Source: Candidatus Zhuqueibacterota bacterium (lineage in GTDB: Bacteria; BS750m-G25). Taken from it: DNA of 64,000 nt. This document shows positions 16,755 through 25,960 of the stretch, piece by piece. How positions within the stretch are numbered: position 1 is the first letter of the stretch; each line of letters opens with the position of its first letter. The notes under the pieces are model-generated. The model did no database searches. It saw only the letters and a program-made list of their open reading frames with translations, and had not been told where the DNA came from. The position numbers were made by a program, and so were the translations under genes. Where the stretch lies: the NCBI GenBank assembly GCA_016783505.1, contig JADHWK010000005.1, positions 1-64,000 of the forward strand. The letters are read 5' to 3'.

Positions 16755-17831
16755 TTATTTCCTGACCTTTGCGAGAAGAATCCCGCCCCCGACCCCGAAG
16801 AGGATGTTCCCCAGCCAGGCTGACAGCAGGGGGGGGAGGGTGCCGCTGTAAGCCAGAGCCCGACCCACCTGAACCGCACCGAAGAACAGGAAGATGATGA
16901 AGATACCCAGCCCAAAGCTCAGGATCGTTCCCCCCCGGTGGCGGTGGGCGGCGATGGGGGCTCCGATCAGGACAATGATAAAGCTGGCCAGCGGAAAGGA
17001 GATTTTGAGATAGAGGTCCACCAGCCAGCGGTCTACCTTGCTGCCGGCCTGGCGCAGCCTGAGAATAAATTTCTTCAGATCTAAGTATCCCATCTCCTCA
17101 GGCTTGGTCTGCACCTTGGCCAGGTCCTGGGGACCGAAGGTGAACCCCATTCCCCGGTATTGCCGGAATCTGGTGATGGATTCGCCAGCCCGGGTAAATT
17201 CCCTCATGATGCCGTCCTTTAAGATCCAGCCATCCTTAGTCCATATCATACGGGCGGCGTCCACTCTGCGGGTGACCAGGTTGTGCTGCACCCGTTGCAG
17301 ACTGATCCCGTGGGCTATATTTTGTCCACCATCGAAATAACCGATGTGGAAGATATCGCCCCCAGTCCCTTGAAAGTAGATGTTCCCCCGGCGGGAGCTG
17401 AGCTTTTTGGAAACCTTTTCCACATAATGACGCTTAAGGTTTAGCCTCGCCTTATTCCCCGCCGGGACGGCTATCTCGGCAAAGAAGAGGGCAAAGCCAC
17501 TGATCAGCAGGGAAAGGACGAGCAGGGGGAGGAAGATACGGTAGAGGCTTATCCCCCCCGCTTTCATAGCGGTGATCTCGTTGTGGTTGGCCAGCCGTCC
17601 CACCAGGAACAGGGTGGTCAGCAGGACAGCCATGGGGATTATAAGGATTAGGATGTAGGGGATGTAATAAAGATAGTAAAGACCCACAATATTAAGGGGG
17701 ACCTTATTGTCCAGGAAACGGCGGAGGTTCTCAATGAAATCAACCATCAAATAAATAATAATAAAGGCGAAGATTGTTAACATCAAGGTGGTTACAAACT
17801 GGTGGATCAGGTATTTATCTACTAATTTCAT
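16755..17831 (-). CDS. lptG: LPS export permease LptG/LptF family (YjgQ-like)
   Basis: Inner-membrane permease of the Lpt complex that extracts LPS for transport to the outer membrane, working with LptF and the LptB ATPase. The 358 residues show the family's N-terminal DKYLIHQF, three membrane helices, and the coupling-helix stretch GRLANHNEITAMKAGGISLYRI near residue 80. A periplasmic beta-jellyroll follows, and three further helices ending in a glycine-rich segment complete the fold. Assigned lptG because the partner lptF lies upstream on the same strand; the F/G distinction is tentative. A hairpin array separates the two genes. Confidence 0.85.
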   Translation of the reverse strand: MKLVDKYLIHQFVTTLMLTIFAFIIIYLMVDFIENLRRFLDNKVPLNIVGLYYLYYIPYILILIIPMAVLLTTLFLVGRLANHNEITAMKAGGISLYRIFLPLLVLSLLISGFALFFAEIAVPAGNKARLNLKRHYVEKVSKKLSSRRGNIYFQGTGGDIFHIGYFDGGQNIAHGISLQRVQHNLVTRRVDAARMIWTKDGWILKDGIMREFTRAGESITRFRQYRGMGFTFGPQDLAKVQTKPEEMGYLDLKKFILRLRQAGSKVDRWLVDLYLKISFPLASFIIVLIGAPIAAHRHRGGTILSFGLGIFIIFLFFGAVQVGRALAYSGTLPPLLSAWLGNILFGVGGGILLAKVRK

Positions 17832-17896
17832 TTTTGCTCATATTTTTGTAGTAGGGCAAAAGTGGGCTTAAAAAACCATCATCTTTTTTAGCCTTC

Positions 17897-18099
17897 GGTC
17901 AGGCGTCAGTCAGGTGGGCCTGTTGCAGAACTACCGCATAGGAATAAATTCCTATGCTAACTCTAAGAAAGTATGTTGAAATATACTGTAATCAGTCCCG
18001 AAGTTTCGGGACTTTCTTTGAGATAGCGTGATAATTTATTATCATGCAAAGGGAAAATCAGCAATTTCAGGGTTGTACCACAGACCCAGGTGCCTGACC
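17897..18099. repeat. Hairpin array B with GGTCAGGC/GCCTGACC ends
   Basis: Left end GGTCAGGC (17897-17904) and right end GCCTGACC (18092-18099) are inverted. Inside are GCATAGGAAT-AA-ATTCCTATGC (17936-17957), AGTAT...ATACT (17970-17987), AGTCCCGAA-GT-TTCGGGACT (17994-18013) and GCGTGATAAT-TT-ATTATCATGC (18026-18047). The order and motifs parallel array A at 11437-11730, with different but still self-complementary stems. It fills most of the 351-bp gap between lptF and lptG. Confidence 0.72.
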
Positions 18100-18175
18100 C
18101 GACTGATTTGGAGTTTTTTAAAACCTTTTTATCCCTTTTGAATTCCCCACCCGAAACGGTCCCTAACAGGGGAGT

Positions 18176-19324
18176 TCACTTGTTTACTTTTTTCTTTTTC
18201 AACAGGGGTCTTCCCAGAGAAGTTCGCAGGAAAAGATAAAGCCCCAGGACCCCGACTAAGACATTGGGAGCCCACATGGCCCAGAAGGGGCTGAGTCGGT
18301 TGCGGTCGGCCAGGTCCTCCCCAGCACCCAGGGCAATCCAGTAGATGAGGAAGAAGAGGATGCTTAAACCCCCGCTTACTCCCATGCCCGACCGGCGCAC
18401 CCGCACCCCCAAGGGGGCACCTATCAACACGAAAATTAAACAGGCAAAGGGAATGGAATATTTTTTGTGAACTTCCACCATAAGCATATTGATCCGACGA
18501 CGGTTCTTCTGGGGATCTTTTTTTAAGGCCCCTACCTTTTTAAGCAGCATCCTGGCGCTCTGTTCTCGATCACCCCGGTAGGAACTTTCCCGGCGCTTAA
18601 GGAGCATGCCAGGGACCTGAATGCGGATGGCGGTGCGGCCAAACCTGGTCTTCTGATAACTCCTTTTGTTCTTTTTGTTAATGCGATGGATTTCCCCGTA
18701 CTCTAAGGTAAAGATAAAAACCCCATCGGTCTTTGAAAAAACCAACGACCCCTCTTCGGCCGTTAAGGTGGTTTGGGTTTTAGGATCGCTCTCATCGTAG
18801 ATGGTAACATCCCAGAGCCGGGAGCTTTTGGGGTCAACCTTCTTGGCCAAGAGTACATAATTGGGAATGTCCAGTACAAAAACACCGGGCTCGATGGATA
18901 GGGTGGGCTTTTTGCGTCTGATGTCGGCCCCCAACAGCCGGGCCCGATGGTTGAAATTAGGCAGGACCGAGTTGTTAAAACCCACCACCAGCCCCGTCAC
19001 AATAAGGGCGGCGGCGAAAGGGGCCACCGTCAGCCGGAAGAGGCTGATGCCACTGGCCTTGAAAGCGGTGATTTCGCCTTCGGATGCCAGCCTGCCGAAG
19101 GCCATCAACGTGGCCACTAAGACAGCCATGGGAATGGCCAGGGCCAAAATCCAGGCTAAGTTTAAAAAAAAGTATTCGGCGATCACCGAGGGATTCAACC
19201 CCTTTCCGATGATCTTACCCAGTATCTGAAAGGCGAAGTTCAGTATGAAGATGAGGCTGATGATGACAAGGCCGTAGAAAAAGGGGGCGATGTGTTCCTT
19301 AAGAATGTAACGGTCAAGAAGCAT
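18176..19324 (-). CDS. lptF: LPS export permease LptF/LptG family (YjgP-like)
   Basis: Second YjgP/YjgQ permease of the LPS transporter. The ATG at 19324 (LLDRYILKEHIAPFF) is chosen over an upstream TTG. The fold is as for LptG: helices 1-3, with GRLASEGEITAFKASGISLFRL as coupling segment near residue 80. A long periplasmic domain follows (SIEPGVFVLDIPNYVLLAKK), then FACLIFVLIGAPLGVRVRRSG and the last helices. The 382 residues match the family. It is transcribed divergently from sprA, with a promoter-like sequence at 19381-19408. Confidence 0.85.
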   Translation of the reverse strand: MLLDRYILKEHIAPFFYGLVIISLIFILNFAFQILGKIIGKGLNPSVIAEYFFLNLAWILALAIPMAVLVATLMAFGRLASEGEITAFKASGISLFRLTVAPFAAALIVTGLVVGFNNSVLPNFNHRARLLGADIRRKKPTLSIEPGVFVLDIPNYVLLAKKVDPKSSRLWDVTIYDESDPKTQTTLTAEEGSLVFSKTDGVFIFTLEYGEIHRINKKNKRSYQKTRFGRTAIRIQVPGMLLKRRESSYRGDREQSARMLLKKVGALKKDPQKNRRRINMLMVEVHKKYSIPFACLIFVLIGAPLGVRVRRSGMGVSGGLSILFFLIYWIALGAGEDLADRNRLSPFWAMWAPNVLVGVLGLYLFLRTSLGRPLLKKKKVNK

Positions 19325-19380
19325 GCCTGACCCCAAAGAATTTCTAATAATTTGGGAACGAAAATTTAATATAACGATTT

Positions 19381-19408
19381 AATATAACAATTCAAAATTA
19401 ATTTGCAA
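19381..19408 (-). promoter_or_regulatory. Possible sigma-70 promoter for lptF
   Basis: On the minus strand TTGCAA (19403-19408) and TATATT (19381-19386) are separated by 16 bases, about 60 bp before the lptF start. Confidence 0.4.
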
Positions 19409-19428
19409 GGATTTTTTGGATTTTTTTC

Positions 19429-19457
19429 TTGCTATTTCATTTTTTATTTATTATCTT
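19429..19457 (+). promoter_or_regulatory. Possible sigma-70 promoter for sprA
   Basis: TTGCTA (19429-19434), 17-base spacer, TATCTT (19452-19457), about 90 bp before the sprA ATG. The region is AT-rich, so chance matches are likely. Confidence 0.3.
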
Positions 19458-19546
19458 ATTTATGCACAAACCACATATAAGAAGGAGTGCCTATTCGAGG
19501 GAACTTGTTAACAGTTTGGCCCCCCTAAAGGGTGGCTACTGTTTGA

Positions 19547-22500
19547 ATGGAATTTGGAACTTCAGTGTGTAATTTAAGAAAAAGGAACAGATCGAAACCG
19601 GCGGTGGGCGTTGGCCTTGTCTTTTCGATCTTTTTTTTGTTAACCTTCGGCATTCCTTCCCCGGCTTCCCCGATGGTGGGATTGAAATACACCCCCCCCA
19701 ATGAGGTTATTATCTCTCCCTTTCTACCCCATCCTTACCCCGGATTTAGCCCCAACGGCGATGTCCCCCTCTTTCAAAACAACCTTTCCAATCTCAAACA
19801 TTCGGTAGAGATTGACTCATTAGGGGGGTGCATAACCTGCCGGGAGATGCTGTTTGGGGAGGATTTTCGTCTCCCCATGTTTTACCGTTTTGAGGATTAT
19901 CTGAGCCTGAAAACTCGGGCTGATATTCAGGAAAAATGGCGGCAGGAGACCCTGGTCGGTCTGAAGGAAACCGGGGATACTGGGGGTGGGGGGGGCATCA
20001 AGATTGACATCCCCTTCAAGATTAAGAGCCGCGCCTTCCAGCGGGTTTTCGGCGGCTCCCGGGTGGGCCTCAGGGTGTCCGGAAATATCAATATCAACGG
20101 GGGCCTGAGGCGCGACAAACGGAGTGAGGTAATCACCGCTACCAACCGTCAGTCTAACTATAACTTCAAGATTGACCAGACCCAGCAGTTCACCATTGAG
20201 GGAAAGGTAGGGGACAAGGTCTCCGTGTTCGTGGATCAGGACTCAGAGAGGATGTTTGAGTTTGAGAATAACATCCGGCTGAAATATACCGGGGAGGAGG
20301 ATGAGATAATTCAGTCCATTCAGGCGGGAAACATAGGGCTGTCGCTGCCCTCAACCCGGTTTGTGTCCTTCAGCGGCCACCACTCGGGTCTGTTCGGCTT
20401 GAAGTCGGAGATGAAGCTGGGGGCCCTGAACGTGACCGCCATCGCCAGCCTGGAGAAGGGGGAGAAGAAAAAACTCGAGGTGACGGGAGGGGCCCAGGAA
20501 ACCACAGATGACATCCGGGATTATGAATACCGAAAAGGTTATTATTTTTTCTTGGATAATGACTACCGGGAAAACTATAGATACTTCAATGAGGCCCGAG
20601 AGCACTACAGCGTCGGATTGGATAAAGTTATTCAAGACATCGAGGTCTATAAATCGAACGACAATTTTGATCTGGAAATCGGGTCTGTGGAAAGTTGGGC
20701 CTGCTGGGAACTTCCAGATTCTCCTGACAAATACGGGGATTTCATCGACACTTTGACTAGCAGTCGGGAGCATCAAAGGGGTTATTTCATACGTTTGGAA
20801 CCTGGAAAAGACTATTATGTAGACAATAACTTGGGTCTTATCCAGCTGGAGATATCCTTGAGGGAAAGGAGCAATGAAATTCTGGGGGTAGCCTATCAGA
20901 CTGCGGAAGGTACTTATGGGGATCTGGTGGTACCTCAAAATCGTAATATGTTGTTAAAATTGATTCGACCCCGAACACCTAACCCTACAGATAGCACTTG
21001 GAATTTAGCCTGGCGGAATGTATATTATCTGGGGGCTACTAATATCGAAAAAGATGGGTTTGATCTGAAAATCTATTATGATTTATCAGGGGCCGACGAT
21101 GCGGAGACGGACACGATTCTCACGGAAACAGGCGAGACAGAGGTGCAATCCTATCTCACCATCTTCGGTCTGGATACCAAGAACGAGCAGGGGATTGACG
21201 AACCAGACACCGAAATAGACGATTATCCCTCTATTATTAACTGGGCCCGGGGGGAGTTGATATTCCCCGATCTCACGCCGTTTGAACCTTCCGGATACTA
21301 TATTGAAGGTGAATTGATCATCACCCCCCTTGATTCTTCCCAGCGAGCGACAGAGATGTATCATAGTATTAATCAAACGGATATTAACCGGGACACCAAA
21401 TTTTATGTCAGGGTTAAATACCAGAATCGGAGCGACACCTATAATCTGGGCTGGAACGTGCTCGAGGGCTCCGAGGAGGTGCTGCTGAACGGGACGAAGC
21501 TTAACCGGGGGACGGATTACGTCATTGACTACATGTCCGGCAGCCTTACCATGTTGAACGAGGCGGCCACCGCTCCAAACGCTGACCTAGAGATCCTGTA
21601 TGAAAGTGGTTCGGTGTTCCAGTTGGATAAGAAAACGCTTTTGGGCGGCCGGGCTGAATACCGCTTCTTGGAGGATTCCTTCCTGGGGATGACGGCTCTT
21701 TATATGAATGAGACCCCCATTGAGGAGAGAGTGCGGGTGGGCAATGAACCCCTACGCAACTTTGTCTGGGGTCTGAACGGAGTAATGAGGTTTAAGCCGG
21801 AATTTCTGACCAGGGCGGTGGATTTTCTCCCCCTGATTCGCACCGAGGAACCCTCGGCTTTCAACGTCGAGGGGGAGATCGCCCAGGTTCTTCCCGATCC
21901 CAACCCCATGCACCCCTACATTAAGAGCGATAGGGACGGGGCGGCGATCGTGGACGATTTCGAGGGGGCCCGCAAGACCACCCCCCTGGGGGTGATGCGC
22001 CGCCAGTGGAGCCTGTGCAGTAGCCCGGGGGGGAATTATACGGAGTCGAAACGATGGCGGGAATTTATCTGGTATAATCCCTTTCAACAGGTGCCCATCA
22101 AAGAGATATGGCCTAACCGGCCGGTGAACACCCGGGTGGCGAACAACGTCCATGTGCTGAACCTCGGCTTCATCAGCGAAAAGCTGCATCAGGTTAAGGA
22201 CCAACACTCTTGGGCGGGGGTGATGCGAGCCCTTTCCTCTGGATATGCGGACCAGACGGACAGCCGGTATATCGAGATGTGGATCAAAGGGGAACAGGGT
22301 CGCATCCATGTTGACATCGGGAAGATCAGCGAGGATGTGATCCCCAACGGGAGATTGGATACTGAAGATATTCCTTTCCCGGGGCGGGTGACCGGGAACG
22401 GCCTTTTGGATGAAGGGGAGGACGTAGGGCTGGACGGAATGGCGGGCACTGACCCGGGTGATTTCTGGGACATCAACGGGAATGGAATCCAGGACCCGGG

Positions 22501-25500
22501 CGAGCCCCCCTCCATGGACGATTGGGATTACCAGAGCCGCAGCTTTGACTACGACCACATCAACGGGATTGAGGGCAACCAGAACGATGTGGGGGGACGC
22601 TTTCCGGATACCGAGGACTTAAACCGCAACGGCAGCGTGGACCTGGCCAGCGATTTCTTCCGGTATTCCTTCACGCTGGGGGACCAATCCTATATCGTCG
22701 GGGAGGGGGGACCCGAAGGGGCACCCCAAGAGAAAAAATGGCACCTTTACCGGATTCCTCTGGAGGAACCCCAATCAGTGGTGGGGTGCCCCGAAGTGAC
22801 CATGATCGAATACGCCCGGCTGTGGGTATCCGATTTTGAGAAGGACGGTGATATCAGCATCGCTACCTTTGACATCGTGGGGAACGACTGGAGGGTGGCT
22901 GACAGCACCTCGGCCGATTATGTGGAGGTAGCGGTCATTAACAATCATGAGAATCCCCAATACGACCCCAGGGAAATCGGGGTGGCCGGTGAGTTGGATC
23001 GGATAACCGAGCTGGCGTCCAAAGAGCAATCACTGGTTTTAAAGGTCAAACGTCTCCCCCCCGGGGAAGCGGGGATGGTGGAGAAGGTGTTTGGCTTTGG
23101 CGGACGGAAGCTGAACTTCACCGAATACCGGATCCTCAAGATGTTCGTCCACGGTGGGGGGGTGGGGGTCCATCCGGGTGATTTTGACCTCTGGGATTAC
23201 GATCTGGACCTGTTTGTCCGCTTCGGGGCCGATGAGAACAACTATTATGAATTCAAAGAGAAGGTTTGGCCCGGTTGGCATTTGAACAACGAAATGGTGA
23301 TTGATTTTGCCGACCTGAACGAGATCAAGCTAAAAATGAGAAGTGACCCTACCCAGAACTTTGCGGTCTTCCCGGAGACCGTAGGGGAGGAAACCTTCTA
23401 TGACACCCTGCGTATCGTGGGAAAACCCTCGCTGACGGAGATAAAGCTGTTCGTCCTCGGGCTAACCAATAAGGGCGAGGATGAAATTAATGAAAATGAA
23501 GGGGATATTGTGGAGGTCTGGTTCAACGAGCTTCGGCTGACGGATGTGAAGAAGGATCGGGGCTGGGCCTACCGGGCCCGGGCCGACCTGAAGCTGGCCG
23601 ACCTGGCGAATTTTAACATCGAGGTGAACCATAAGGACGATGATTTTCACAACCTGTCCAGCCGGGTGGGCGGGGGCCGCAACGAGAACCGGCTGACCAT
23701 GAATAGTGGAATAAGCCTGGACCGAATGCTGCCCCCCAGCCTGGGACTGCGGATCCCGGTGAACCTTTCTTATACGGAGAGCAACGCCTTCCCCAAATAT
23801 TTTCCCGGCAGCGACATTGAGGTGAACCAGCTAGAAGTTCCCGATTCCATCCGCACCAAGAAGCTGCAGCGGGGGATCACCCTTTCTCTTTCCAGAACCA
23901 GCCAGTCCCCACATTGGTTTAGCAAATACACCATAGACAAAACCTCCCTCAGCGCCAATTATAACAACAGTCGTTCTTCTAACCCCACGGTTGCCTTCGA
24001 CCGCACCGAGGCAAGTGGGGGTAGTATCAATTATGGACTGACATTCAGCCGGGACCATTCCCTGACCCCCTTTGGATTTCTGGGAGAAGTTCCCTTGGTC
24101 AAGAAGATCAGTCAGACCAAGTTTTATTATTCCCCTACCAAGCTAAACCTGGGCCTTTCGGCATCGGCCAATACCGGTTGCCGACAGACCCGCAGCCGGG
24201 TGACATCATTTTCTAAAGCCTTTTTCATGACCCAGAAATTTTCCACTGGCTACCGTCCCACAGATAGGCTCTCCTTTGATTTCAGTCGCACCACTAAACG
24301 GGATCTGCTGACCCAGGGGGAGCAGCCGGTTTTGAGCGGGGAATGGGAGAATCCTACCCGGTTATCCCAGCTTTTAGGTCGGGCCGGCCAGCCTATCCTG
24401 GAGGGGAGGTTCGGCGATGCTACTGACATCTCCCAGAACGTGACTGGAAGCTTCAATACCCCCACCCCTGATTGGTTGAGCAATGATTGGAACTACTCTA
24501 CGAATTATCATTGGTCCCATAATATTCAATCAAACCGCCAATCAGCTTCCAACCAGAACACTCTGTCCACCTCGGCGGCCTTTAAGTTTAACCGACTTAT
24601 GCAGAAGTTCAAACGCTCCCAGCCTCCCGGGCAGCCACCGAAGCGAGGGGGTATTCCCCTGCCCCCGAAGAGGGGGGAGGATCAGGAGGAAGAGGAGCCC
24701 CAGGGACAAGGTCCGCCCCCGGGTCAAGAAGAAGGAAAGAAACAAAAGCCCCCATCCTTGCTGGATGGCTTAAGGTTTTTAAGTGAGAAGATGGGGGATA
24801 TCAGGTATGAATGGAGCCAAAGCCGACAGTTGAATAACCCGGCCATCCAAGGGACCCCGGGATGGAACTATCAACTTGGGCTGGTGGACCCGTCCAATCC
24901 CGATATTGAGATTGACTCTGCCTACGTAACGGTTCCCAGTTGGTCCCAGGTGGACAACCACGGGGTGCGCACCGCCCTCAACCTGACCAAAAATATATCT
25001 TCAAACCTCCAGTATAAGCTAAAGAATTCCCAGAACCACGGCACCACGGTCACCGGGGAGCTGTCCCACAGCAGCTTTTACTATTTTAAAAAAGGTAAGA
25101 CCAGTATTCAGGACTTCCCCTTTTTCGAATGGTCGCTGCGCTGGGGGGGATTGGAGAAGACCCCGCTGTTCTCCAAATTAACCACTAGCGTTTCCCTGGA
25201 TCACTCCTTTACGGGGAACAAGGCAGAAAAGTGGAAGGAGATCCCCGGCGGTGACCGGGAGATCACTAACGTCAACTATACCAAAGGTTTCCAGCCGTTG
25301 GTGGGGCTGAACATTATGTGGAAGAAGGGGATTTCCACCAACCTCCGGTTGAACCAATCGGAAACGGTGGGGGACGTGCGCACCAGGGGGGAGAAGTCCC
25401 GCACCCGGCGGAGTTCACTCCAGCTTTCGGCCAGCTACTCCCTCACCAAAGGGGTCCGGATCCCCCTTTCCTTCTGGCCCTTTAAGAACCGACGATTCAA

Positions 25501-25756
25501 AAACAAGACGGATTTTTCCTTGACCGGGAATTGGTCCCAGGAGACCAGCGAGAGAAACACCGATCCTAAAGCCCCGTTTTACGAGGTGGACAGCAGCGAG
25601 AGCTGGTCCCTGATGTCCAAGATAAACTACTCCTTCACCAACAAGGTTACCGGGGGGGTCTTCTACGAATTCGGGAAAAATAAACGGAAGGCATGGGGGG
25701 AATCATCCTACCAAGAACTGGGTCTGGATGTCCGCATCGTTATCCGGGGAGGATAA
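19547..25756 (+). CDS. sprA: Cell-surface/outer-membrane translocon protein SprA
   Basis: Giant outer-membrane barrel; in Bacteroidota SprA (Sov) is the pore of the type IX secretion system and of gliding machinery. At 2069 residues it is close to family length (about 2300-2500). A hydrophobic signal segment (residues ~20-40) precedes the conserved N-terminal region, which includes GVGLRVSGNINI-like VGLRVSGNINING. AAIVDDFEGARKTTPLG near residue 800 is the hallmark DDFEGA motif. MWIKGEQGRIHVDIG and DLNRNGSVDLASDF loops follow, then long runs of amphipathic strands. Residues ~1690-1735 are a Pro/Gly/Glu/Lys-rich low-complexity insertion. A possible terminator lies at 25897. Confidence 0.93.
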   Translation: MEFGTSVCNLRKRNRSKPAVGVGLVFSIFFLLTFGIPSPASPMVGLKYTPPNEVIISPFLPHPYPGFSPNGDVPLFQNNLSNLKHSVEIDSLGGCITCREMLFGEDFRLPMFYRFEDYLSLKTRADIQEKWRQETLVGLKETGDTGGGGGIKIDIPFKIKSRAFQRVFGGSRVGLRVSGNININGGLRRDKRSEVITATNRQSNYNFKIDQTQQFTIEGKVGDKVSVFVDQDSERMFEFENNIRLKYTGEEDEIIQSIQAGNIGLSLPSTRFVSFSGHHSGLFGLKSEMKLGALNVTAIASLEKGEKKKLEVTGGAQETTDDIRDYEYRKGYYFFLDNDYRENYRYFNEAREHYSVGLDKVIQDIEVYKSNDNFDLEIGSVESWACWELPDSPDKYGDFIDTLTSSREHQRGYFIRLEPGKDYYVDNNLGLIQLEISLRERSNEILGVAYQTAEGTYGDLVVPQNRNMLLKLIRPRTPNPTDSTWNLAWRNVYYLGATNIEKDGFDLKIYYDLSGADDAETDTILTETGETEVQSYLTIFGLDTKNEQGIDEPDTEIDDYPSIINWARGELIFPDLTPFEPSGYYIEGELIITPLDSSQRATEMYHSINQTDINRDTKFYVRVKYQNRSDTYNLGWNVLEGSEEVLLNGTKLNRGTDYVIDYMSGSLTMLNEAATAPNADLEILYESGSVFQLDKKTLLGGRAEYRFLEDSFLGMTALYMNETPIEERVRVGNEPLRNFVWGLNGVMRFKPEFLTRAVDFLPLIRTEEPSAFNVEGEIAQVLPDPNPMHPYIKSDRDGAAIVDDFEGARKTTPLGVMRRQWSLCSSPGGNYTESKRWREFIWYNPFQQVPIKEIWPNRPVNTRVANNVHVLNLGFISEKLHQVKDQHSWAGVMRALSSGYADQTDSRYIEMWIKGEQGRIHVDIGKISEDVIPNGRLDTEDIPFPGRVTGNGLLDEGEDVGLDGMAGTDPGDFWDINGNGIQDPGEPPSMDDWDYQSRSFDYDHINGIEGNQNDVGGRFPDTEDLNRNGSVDLASDFFRYSFTLGDQSYIVGEGGPEGAPQEKKWHLYRIPLEEPQSVVGCPEVTMIEYARLWVSDFEKDGDISIATFDIVGNDWRVADSTSADYVEVAVINNHENPQYDPREIGVAGELDRITELASKEQSLVLKVKRLPPGEAGMVEKVFGFGGRKLNFTEYRILKMFVHGGGVGVHPGDFDLWDYDLDLFVRFGADENNYYEFKEKVWPGWHLNNEMVIDFADLNEIKLKMRSDPTQNFAVFPETVGEETFYDTLRIVGKPSLTEIKLFVLGLTNKGEDEINENEGDIVEVWFNELRLTDVKKDRGWAYRARADLKLADLANFNIEVNHKDDDFHNLSSRVGGGRNENRLTMNSGISLDRMLPPSLGLRIPVNLSYTESNAFPKYFPGSDIEVNQLEVPDSIRTKKLQRGITLSLSRTSQSPHWFSKYTIDKTSLSANYNNSRSSNPTVAFDRTEASGGSINYGLTFSRDHSLTPFGFLGEVPLVKKISQTKFYYSPTKLNLGLSASANTGCRQTRSRVTSFSKAFFMTQKFSTGYRPTDRLSFDFSRTTKRDLLTQGEQPVLSGEWENPTRLSQLLGRAGQPILEGRFGDATDISQNVTGSFNTPTPDWLSNDWNYSTNYHWSHNIQSNRQSASNQNTLSTSAAFKFNRLMQKFKRSQPPGQPPKRGGIPLPPKRGEDQEEEEPQGQGPPPGQEEGKKQKPPSLLDGLRFLSEKMGDIRYEWSQSRQLNNPAIQGTPGWNYQLGLVDPSNPDIEIDSAYVTVPSWSQVDNHGVRTALNLTKNISSNLQYKLKNSQNHGTTVTGELSHSSFYYFKKGKTSIQDFPFFEWSLRWGGLEKTPLFSKLTTSVSLDHSFTGNKAEKWKEIPGGDREITNVNYTKGFQPLVGLNIMWKKGISTNLRLNQSETVGDVRTRGEKSRTRRSSLQLSASYSLTKGVRIPLSFWPFKNRRFKNKTDFSLTGNWSQETSERNTDPKAPFYEVDSSESWSLMSKINYSFTNKVTGGVFYEFGKNKRKAWGESSYQELGLDVRIVIRGG

Positions 25757-25842
25757 GTGGTCTGAGGATTACGAAAGTTGATAATTGAAGGATTATTAAA
25801 ACCGGATTGGTAGTTGTCCGAATACTGGAAAATTAAAAAGGA

Positions 25843-25862
25843 AACCGCTCTAAAGAGCGGTT
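25843..25862. repeat. Hairpin downstream of sprA
   Basis: AACCGCTC-TAAA-GAGCGGTT, 8-bp perfect stem without a T run. It is probably a stem-loop protecting or marking the sprA 3' end rather than a complete terminator. Confidence 0.6.
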
Positions 25863-25896
25863 CCGGATAACATAACATTAATATAAACTCAGCCAG

Positions 25897-25928
25897 AACC
25901 TTATCCCGATGCTTCGGGATAGGTTTTT
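25897..25928 (+). terminator. Rho-independent terminator after sprA
   Basis: AACC-TT-ATCCCGA-TGCT-TCGGGAT-AGGTT with a small bulge, followed by TTT. It uses the TCCCGA/TCGGGA palindrome as its stem and lies 33 bp before the next gene. Confidence 0.65.
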
Positions 25929-25960
25929 GGCAGGCCAAAAATTTCTACCAACAAATTTAG

